Origin: Flavobacteriaceae bacterium
Lineage (GTDB): Bacteria > Bacteroidota > Bacteroidia > Flavobacteriales > Flavobacteriaceae
Length of the DNA: 9,196 nt
Reading direction: 5' to 3'
NCBI GenBank assembly: GCA_030618945.1
Contig: JAUXCI010000091.1
Span: forward strand, 1-9,196
The stretch's first letter is position 1. Every line of letters starts with the position of its first letter. The notes below the pieces were generated by a model that did not search any database, had not been told where the DNA came from, and saw only the letters and a list, made by a program, of their open reading frames with translations. A program made the position numbers and the translations under genes. This document shows positions 4,705 to 9,196 of the stretch, piece by piece.

Positions 4705-7269
4705 ATGAAAGCCAGGATTACCATTAATTTTAGAGACCTCTTATTAACCATCTTGTTTTTGTACCCAATAATTTCTTTTGGACAAACAGGTACTACGGGG
4801 ATGGTCTCAGATACTACCAAAGCCAAACCGGCACCTATACCCGTGATAAGAATTATCAGGAATATTGAAATTGCAAATGAAGAGATTAAGGATACGCAAC
4901 GACGACATAAATTAAAAGGCAACATATTACTTATAGATTCTGTTTTTCCCGCTTATGCAAAATTTATCCAAGCTCAGAAAAAAAGAGGTGATAAGTTTGT
5001 AGAATCAAATCCGAATCGGGAAAAGATCAATAATCTGATAAAAAAGTGGGATGGCTATGATGATAATCTAAATGGATGGGAAGGTGTAGTCAATGATTAT
5101 GTGACAAGGAATACAATTTTATTGGAAGCGGTTATTGAGAGAGAAAAAACTTGGGAGCTAACTTATCAAAATGCGAGAGGCCAAAAAGTTCCGTTAGAGG
5201 TTTTGAGCAGCATAAAAATTGTTTTAAATGATTTTAAAAAGATTAATAAACTAATCGTTACAGAGAATAATAAATTTCTCCTGCTTGAAGCAAAAATTAA
5301 TAAACAAAAAATAACCGTTAATAAGACTGTTCAAGAACTGATTGATTTGAAAAACTCTGAGATTTATAATCTTTTTTATTTACGACATAAGCCCATATGG
5401 AAGACCTCTTTCAAATCTGATAAAAAAAATAAGGTTGTAGATGATAGTGTTGAATCGATACCGGAGAATGTATCAGGAATGTATAGCTTTATTAGAGCAA
5501 GCGAACACAGCATCACTCTCTTTGTATTGATCATAGTCTCTATTGTTTTCCTGATGCTTTTTATAAAAAAGACCTTTCAAAAATATATGTTTAATGAGGA
5601 GGACGGTAACCTGCAAAATGCTAAAGACATTGTCTTGAACCATAATCTTGAAAGTATCATTTTTTTATCATTGGTTTCGGCGCAATTCTTTTTCGCCAAT
5701 GTGCCAATGCTTTTTAGTAATATATTGATTTTCTTAGTGCTCGTTATTTCCGTACCTCTTGTTCAGCCATATATGTACAAACGATTTAAAAAAATCGTCT
5801 ATTTTATTCTGTTGTTCTACATTTTGGATTCAACCAAGACCTATTTATGGTTTAGTTCTCCTCAGTATAGGATGTATTTATTATTTGAAGCATTTTTTGT
5901 TGGGCTTGTTTTATACCAGTTTACACGTCCCTATTTAGAAACAAGAAAAATGAATATAGGAAGATTCGGTTTGTTGCTGATACGGATGACACCTGTTGTT
6001 TATGGTTTATTACTTGTTTCTATTATTTCAAATATTCTTGGTTATACAAATCTTACCGATCTTACTTTAAAAATAGCAACACAAAGTGGTGTCTTTACCC
6101 TTATTTTTTACGCAATGATCATGATTATTCAGGGCGTATTTACAGGTTTGGTTCATCATTATTATAGCACTCGAGAACCTGTTGATTATGCCCAAAAATT
6201 GGCATTAGAGTTGAAAATTTTACAAGTCATTAGAGTCTTGGGGTTTTTTTGGTGGTTTTTATTTTTCCTTGGTATGATAGATCTTTTGGGAGAATTCAAG
6301 TTATTTTTTGAGGACATTTTTTCCGAGCCTCGAATAATAGGGACCATTACTTTTACCGTTGGAGATATATTGTCATTTATTGTTATCCTGGCAGGTTCCT
6401 TTATGATTACTAGTTTGATTTCTTTTCTTTTTGACAGTGGTAAGGTTTCTTTTAAATTTATAAGGCTACCTAAAGGAGTTCCTGCTGCTATTTCAGTTGT
6501 GATAAGGTATTTTGTAATCGCATTCGGAATTGTTTTGGCACTTTCATCACTTGGTATTGACCTGGGTAAATTTAACCTTATGGCAGGGGCTTTAGGTTTA
6601 GGTATTGGTTTCGGTCTTCAGACGGTTGTTTCTAATTTTATTTCAGGATTGATTTTAGTTTTTGAACGACCAATCCATGTTGGAGATACCGTTGAAGTTA
6701 ATAATCTGCTTGGAACAGTCAATAGAATTGGAGTTCGATCATCCAGCATCAGTACTTTTGACGGTGCTGAAGTAATAGTGCCCAATAATAATTTAATTGC
6801 TAATGACTTGATCAACTGGACGCTCTCTGATAATATTAAAAGAGTTGAAATTTTAGTTGGAACCACCTATGGTTCAGACCCCAATAAAGTCCTTGAAATA
6901 TTAATGAATGTAGTTAAACAAAATAAAGAAGCCTTAAAGGATCCAGCTCCACACGCTTTATTTAGTGAGTTTGGAGACAGCTCATTAAATTTCAAGTTGC
7001 GCTTTTGGGTAAATTATGACGTGGCCTTAGGAACAAAAAGCGATATTTCTATTGGTGTATATAATGAGTTCGCAAAACATGGTATTGAAATTCCATTTCC
7101 GCAAAGAGATTTACATATTAAGAACATGCCTGGATTAGTGGAGAATACAGAAATCCCTTTAAAGGTAATAGAAAAAAAGGAAATTCCTGTTGTGAAAAAA
7201 ACAAGTGCTAAAAAAAATGTTAAGCCATTAAAAGGTGATCAAACAACAGAGGGTACAGATAAAGATTAA
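4705..7269 (+). CDS. Large MscS-family (MscK-like) mechanosensitive ion channel
   Basis: An 854-residue inner-membrane channel that would open under membrane tension to release solutes during osmotic downshock. A signal peptide (1-26, ending S-F-G-Q) precedes a charged, mostly helical periplasmic domain (about 30-265). About ten or eleven membrane helices follow, the first near 269-287. The MscS core is at the C-terminal end. It has a Gly/Ala-rich pore helix (about 623-654) with the motif G-A-L-G-L-G-I-G-F-G-L-Q and a break into F-I-S-G-L-I. The beta domain follows (660-696, beginning G-D-T-V-E-V and ending V-P-N-N), then the alpha/beta vestibule, closing with the hallmark P-F-P-Q-R-D-L-H-I (797-805). 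The length, well above the roughly 290 residues of MscS, and the extra helices resemble MscK/KefA or YbdG-like enlarged members. A Lys-rich tail (about 815-854) extends into the cytoplasm. The pore and beta-domain motifs look intact. The gene converges with the hydrolase remnant, 28 bases away. Confidence 0.93.
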   Translation: MKARITINFRDLLLTILFLYPIISFGQTGTTGMVSDTTKAKPAPIPVIRIIRNIEIANEEIKDTQRRHKLKGNILLIDSVFPAYAKFIQAQKKRGDKFVESNPNREKINNLIKKWDGYDDNLNGWEGVVNDYVTRNTILLEAVIEREKTWELTYQNARGQKVPLEVLSSIKIVLNDFKKINKLIVTENNKFLLLEAKINKQKITVNKTVQELIDLKNSEIYNLFYLRHKPIWKTSFKSDKKNKVVDDSVESIPENVSGMYSFIRASEHSITLFVLIIVSIVFLMLFIKKTFQKYMFNEEDGNLQNAKDIVLNHNLESIIFLSLVSAQFFFANVPMLFSNILIFLVLVISVPLVQPYMYKRFKKIVYFILLFYILDSTKTYLWFSSPQYRMYLLFEAFFVGLVLYQFTRPYLETRKMNIGRFGLLLIRMTPVVYGLLLVSIISNILGYTNLTDLTLKIATQSGVFTLIFYAMIMIIQGVFTGLVHHYYSTREPVDYAQKLALELKILQVIRVLGFFWWFLFFLGMIDLLGEFKLFFEDIFSEPRIIGTITFTVGDILSFIVILAGSFMITSLISFLFDSGKVSFKFIRLPKGVPAAISVVIRYFVIAFGIVLALSSLGIDLGKFNLMAGALGLGIGFGLQTVVSNFISGLILVFERPIHVGDTVEVNNLLGTVNRIGVRSSSISTFDGAEVIVPNNNLIANDLINWTLSDNIKRVEILVGTTYGSDPNKVLEILMNVVKQNKEALKDPAPHALFSEFGDSSLNFKLRFWVNYDVALGTKSDISIGVYNEFAKHGIEIPFPQRDLHIKNMPGLVENTEIPLKVIEKKEIPVVKKTSAKKNVKPLKGDQTTEGTDKD

Positions 7270-7297
7270 ATAGAAGGCTCCCTGTGTCCTTTAAAGA

Positions 7298-7540
7298 CTA
7301 CTCTGTTTCTCGTTCCAGATAAAGATCTTGAAAATCAAAGCTAAAATCAATATTTGGTGATATACCTTTCATCTTTATACTCAAAGATTTTCCGTTTTCA
7401 TCTAGATTAAACATAGCAAATGCATCACATTGCATATCCTGATATAACCATTTAACCGCAAAGGTATTAGCTTGATAATAATGCATTTGACCTGAAAGCT
7501 TAGCAAAACCAATAATTTGACTAATTTCTGTTAAAAAGGC
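7298..7540 (-). pseudogene. Remnant of a beta-lactamase-family serine hydrolase (DUF3471 C-terminal domain only)
   Basis: An 80-codon open stretch ends at TAG (complement of 7298-7300) and begins directly after the stop codon of the lipoprotein gene at 7541, in the same frame as that gene. Its product keeps the end pattern of the domain that closes many secreted serine beta-lactamase-like hydrolases (DUF3471). This includes G-Q-M-H (17-20), N-T-F-A-V-K-W (25-31), D-A-F-A-M-F-N-L-D-E-N-G-K (39-51) and D-F-S-F-D-F-Q-D-L (65-73). An internal ATG at 7484-7486 would give 62 residues, but the family-like sequence continues upstream of it to the junction, so that start is unlikely to be real. The several hundred residues carrying the S-x-x-K active site are absent. 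The region has no recognisable promoter and is probably a decayed fragment left by a deletion or recombination. The family assignment is from recalled homologues. Confidence 0.75.
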
Positions 7541-8383
7541 TTAATTAACCGGTACCTGTAATTCGATTGTTCCGGCATTAATTACTTCTCCCGCTATTAC
7601 CGTTATCACTTCTGTGGATTCATAATTAATATAATCATAATCCTCAATGATAATTTTGTAGTTGTCAGGATCAAGTCCCTGAATTATAAAATCACCATTT
7701 TCATTAGTACTTGATTCTGCTATAAAAGTATCATCGTCTGCCTTGTGAATAGCCACAACAACTCCGCCAAGCGGAACTGCACCGGCAATATTGTCTTTCA
7801 AATCTTCCCCAATCACTTTTCCACTTATTGACCCTGAATTAACTTCAGTATTGACTCTAATAGTGGGCTTTAAAATATATTTTCCTGAGTTACCCGCCTT
7901 GACGATTGATTTATTCACGTCCCAGTCTAAGATGAAGTTATAAGAAAAACCTGGTTCCAATTCAGTATCTAATTTTAATTTTAACCCTGATTGTTGGGCG
8001 CTTGGCGTATCCAGAGGCCTGGGAGACGTTTCATCCTTTAATAGCAAAGTATTGTTGTTACTCAACACCAAACGAACTTGTTTTAACATGCCAGAAGGGA
8101 CTATTTCATCAGCTAGTAAAACACTGTTCCCGGCAATAAGCTCAGTAAGGTCTACCTTGATAGGAAAACCTCCTTCGGGTGTGAAACTAATCCAGCCTTC
8201 TTCATCTTCAGAACTGTTGTATAAGATGTCAATGATTTCTATGTTTACTTCTTCGTAATTTCCTTCTTCATCAATTAACTTTAATTGAACCCTTGAAGTA
8301 TCGGCAACTTTGTTGTCATCGCAACTTTGAAACCCTGAAAAACTAATTAGAGCAAATACAAAACCAAAAATTTTCCTTTTCAT
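7541..8383 (-). CDS. DUF4382 lipoprotein with a carboxypeptidase-regulatory-like domain
   Basis: A 280-residue envelope lipoprotein. The leader (residues 1-20) ends F-Q-S-C with Cys21 as the lipid attachment site. The next residues D-D-N-K are acidic, as in surface-exposed lipoproteins of Bacteroidota, so exposure on the outer membrane is plausible. Residues 30-176 match the DUF4382 pattern: V-Q-L-K-L-I-D beginning the domain, a central acidic stretch, L-K-Q-V-R-L-V-L (100-107), a K-L-K-L-D (135-139) strand, F-I-L-D-W-D (150-155) and K-P-T-I-R-V (172-177). Residues 184-276 form a Greek-key domain like the carboxypeptidase D regulatory fold (S-G-K-V through N-E-N-G-D-F-I-I-Q-G-L and N-Y-K-I-I-I-E). 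Such domains usually mediate binding or structure rather than catalysis; the ligand here is unknown. It diverges from the isomerase gene and directly abuts the hydrolase remnant downstream. Confidence 0.87.
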   Translation of the reverse strand: MKRKIFGFVFALISFSGFQSCDDNKVADTSRVQLKLIDEEGNYEEVNIEIIDILYNSSEDEEGWISFTPEGGFPIKVDLTELIAGNSVLLADEIVPSGMLKQVRLVLSNNNTLLLKDETSPRPLDTPSAQQSGLKLKLDTELEPGFSYNFILDWDVNKSIVKAGNSGKYILKPTIRVNTEVNSGSISGKVIGEDLKDNIAGAVPLGGVVVAIHKADDDTFIAESSTNENGDFIIQGLDPDNYKIIIEDYDYINYESTEVITVIAGEVINAGTIELQVPVN

Positions 8384-8727
8384 AGCTAAATTTTTTTAAG
8401 CATTAATAATATAATTGTTGTAAAGATAAGGGCCGGATCTGAAGTAATTCTTAAGAAAGCGTTAAAAGCAGACTTATTGAATAATGATTAAATAAAATCA
8501 TAAATGAAATAAGGTATTTTTAATGTGGTTTATTGGCCTTAATATTTTGTTTTAATACATTATTCACAAATTCTGTTAATTCTCAATTTTTATGAGTTAA
8601 ATCATCTATTAAACCAGTCCCAATTGTTAAATTTGCAACTATTCAAAAAAGCACTTTGTTTTATAAGTGACTAGTGTTTTTAAAAAAATAATTAAAGCTT
8701 TATTTATTAATATTTAATATAAGAATT
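8384..8727. other. Intergenic region between divergent genes
   Basis: This is 344 bases of AT-rich sequence separating two divergent starts (8383 minus, 8728 plus). I see no open frame worth reporting, no tRNA-like fold, no repeat array and no riboswitch pattern. The best signal is a perfect -7-like element at 8628-8635 for the plus-strand gene. Confidence 0.6.
8628..8635 (+). promoter_or_regulatory. Possible -7 promoter element for the isomerase gene
   Basis: TAAATTTG matches the Bacteroidota -7 consensus TAnnTTTG exactly, but no TTG occurs at the expected distance upstream. If used, it would give an 85-90 base leader before the ATG at 8728. Confidence 0.28.
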
Positions 8728-9177
8728 ATGAACATAAAAAAGTTTGGATTGAAAGGCTTGTTAATGGTTGGAATTTTAGCCATGCTTATTCAAGGATTCA
8801 CAAAAATTGATCTAAATCCTAAAGAAAAATTTATCGGTTTACAACTATATTCGGTAAGGGAAGAGATGAAAACTGATCCTAAAGGAACTGTAGCTAAAGT
8901 TGGAGAAATGGGCTATAAATTTGTAGAAGCTGCAGGATATAGAGATGGTAAATTTTACGGAATGACCCCGGTTGAATTTAAAGAATTGTGTGAAGCAAGT
9001 GGTATGCAGTTTTTAGGATCTCATACAGGTCAAAACTTACCAAACAAAGAAAACTGGGACAAAACTATGGCCTGGTGGGATACCGCCATTGACGCGCATG
9101 TTGCAGCTGGTGTAGTTTGGATCGTTCAGCCATGGATGGATGGAGTAGGATATAAGAGTTTGGAAGGATTAAAGAAG
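8728..9177 (+). CDS. Secreted sugar phosphate isomerase/epimerase (TIM barrel), N-terminal part
   Basis: An ATG at 8728 opens a frame that reaches the right edge. About 150 residues are trustworthy; the last six codons (9178 onward) come from probable adapter sequence. The N-terminus (1-25) is a hydrophobic export signal without an obvious lipobox or A-x-A cleavage site, so secretion or membrane anchoring are both possible. From residue 35 the sequence follows the xylose isomerase-like TIM-barrel family: F-I-G-L-Q-L-Y-S-V-R-E-E-M (first strand), G-Y-K-F-V-E-A-A-G (62-70), the helix T-P-V-E-F-K-E-L-C (80-88), and M-Q-F-L-G-S-H-T-G (93-101) with His99 at a usual active-site position. W-I-V-Q-P-W-M (131-137) continues into a later strand. 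The metal-binding Glu/Asp/His set in the second half is missing from the window. Bacteroidota use such exported enzymes in sugar and cyclitol breakdown; the substrate cannot be told from this part. Confidence 0.88.
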
Positions 9178-9196
9178 TCGGATCGTAGCCATGTCG
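9175..9196 (+). other. Probable sequencing adapter (MGI/DNBSEQ read 2) at the window end
   Basis: The last 22 bases begin AAGTCGGATCG and end TAGCCATGTCG. As I recall it, the MGI/BGISEQ read-2 adapter starts with exactly these 22 bases and continues TTCTGTGAGCC. The reading frame also leaves its family here: after S-L-E-G-L-K-K, relatives usually have an aromatic residue and C-D-Y-F, while this frame gives S-D-R-S-H-V. The first AAG (9175-9177) could belong to either the genome or the adapter. Confidence 0.92.

Noticed and set aside
7270..7297. Possible bidirectional terminator between the channel gene and the hydrolase remnant (AAGG/CCTT).
   Set aside because: The stem is only four base pairs with no strong T tract on either side.
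7298..8383. The lipoprotein and the in-frame stretch after its stop as a single readthrough protein.
   Set aside because: The stop is a plain TAA, the lipoprotein ends where its domain normally ends, and the downstream stretch belongs to an unrelated hydrolase family.
8421..8428. TATCTTTA on the minus strand as a -7 element for the DUF4382 lipoprotein gene.
   Set aside because: No TTG lies at a suitable distance upstream, and the element itself has one mismatch, so it is not better than background.

Overview
The window looks like a piece of a Bacteroidota chromosome, most likely from a flavobacterium. The DNA is AT-rich, and the secreted proteins have typical flavobacterial leaders ending in A-Q, G-Q or a lipobox Cys. 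Candidate promoters fit the Bacteroidota pattern (TTG near -33, TAnnTTTG near -7) better than the E. coli one. Several protein families are ones mainly seen in this phylum: DUF4468, DUF4382 lipoproteins and secreted sugar isomerases. There is no rRNA, tRNA, CRISPR array, insertion sequence or phage gene. Most of the window is ordinary chromosomal housekeeping and envelope material.

Layout. Bases 1-385 (minus) hold the N-terminal part of a small lipoprotein cut by the left edge. Bases 564-911 (minus) encode an unrecognised 115-residue cytosolic protein. Bases 1050-3440 (minus) hold a probable two-gene operon: a small secreted beta-rich protein, then a membrane sensor with extracytoplasmic TPR repeats and a cytoplasmic class III nucleotidyl cyclase domain whose base-selecting residues indicate adenylate cyclase. 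A non-coding stretch of about 500 bases (3441-3938) follows and contains a long interrupted inverted repeat. On the plus strand come a secreted DUF4468 protein (3939-4571) and a large MscK-like mechanosensitive channel (4705-7269). Facing the channel, on the minus strand, are a DUF4382/carboxypeptidase-regulatory-like lipoprotein (7541-8383) and, directly behind its stop codon, an 80-codon remnant of the C-terminus of a beta-lactamase-family serine hydrolase (7298-7540). After a 344-base intergenic region, a secreted sugar phosphate isomerase/epimerase begins at 8728 and runs to the right edge.

How the genes relate. The secreted small protein and the TPR-cyclase are the only pair with a clear operon arrangement. 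They could form a module in which an envelope signal controls cAMP synthesis. The truncated lipoprotein at the left edge shares a short pattern with the cyclase's partner, so two members of one small secreted family may lie within 3.5 kb. The other genes are envelope proteins without an evident shared pathway.

Data quality. The last 22 bases (9175-9196) match, from memory, the start of the MGI/DNBSEQ read-2 sequencing adapter. They are probably not genomic, and the last six residues of the isomerase reading frame should be discarded. I found no convincing wholly new system. The best leads are the secreted-protein/cyclase pair, the structured element at 3794-3868 and the hydrolase remnant.
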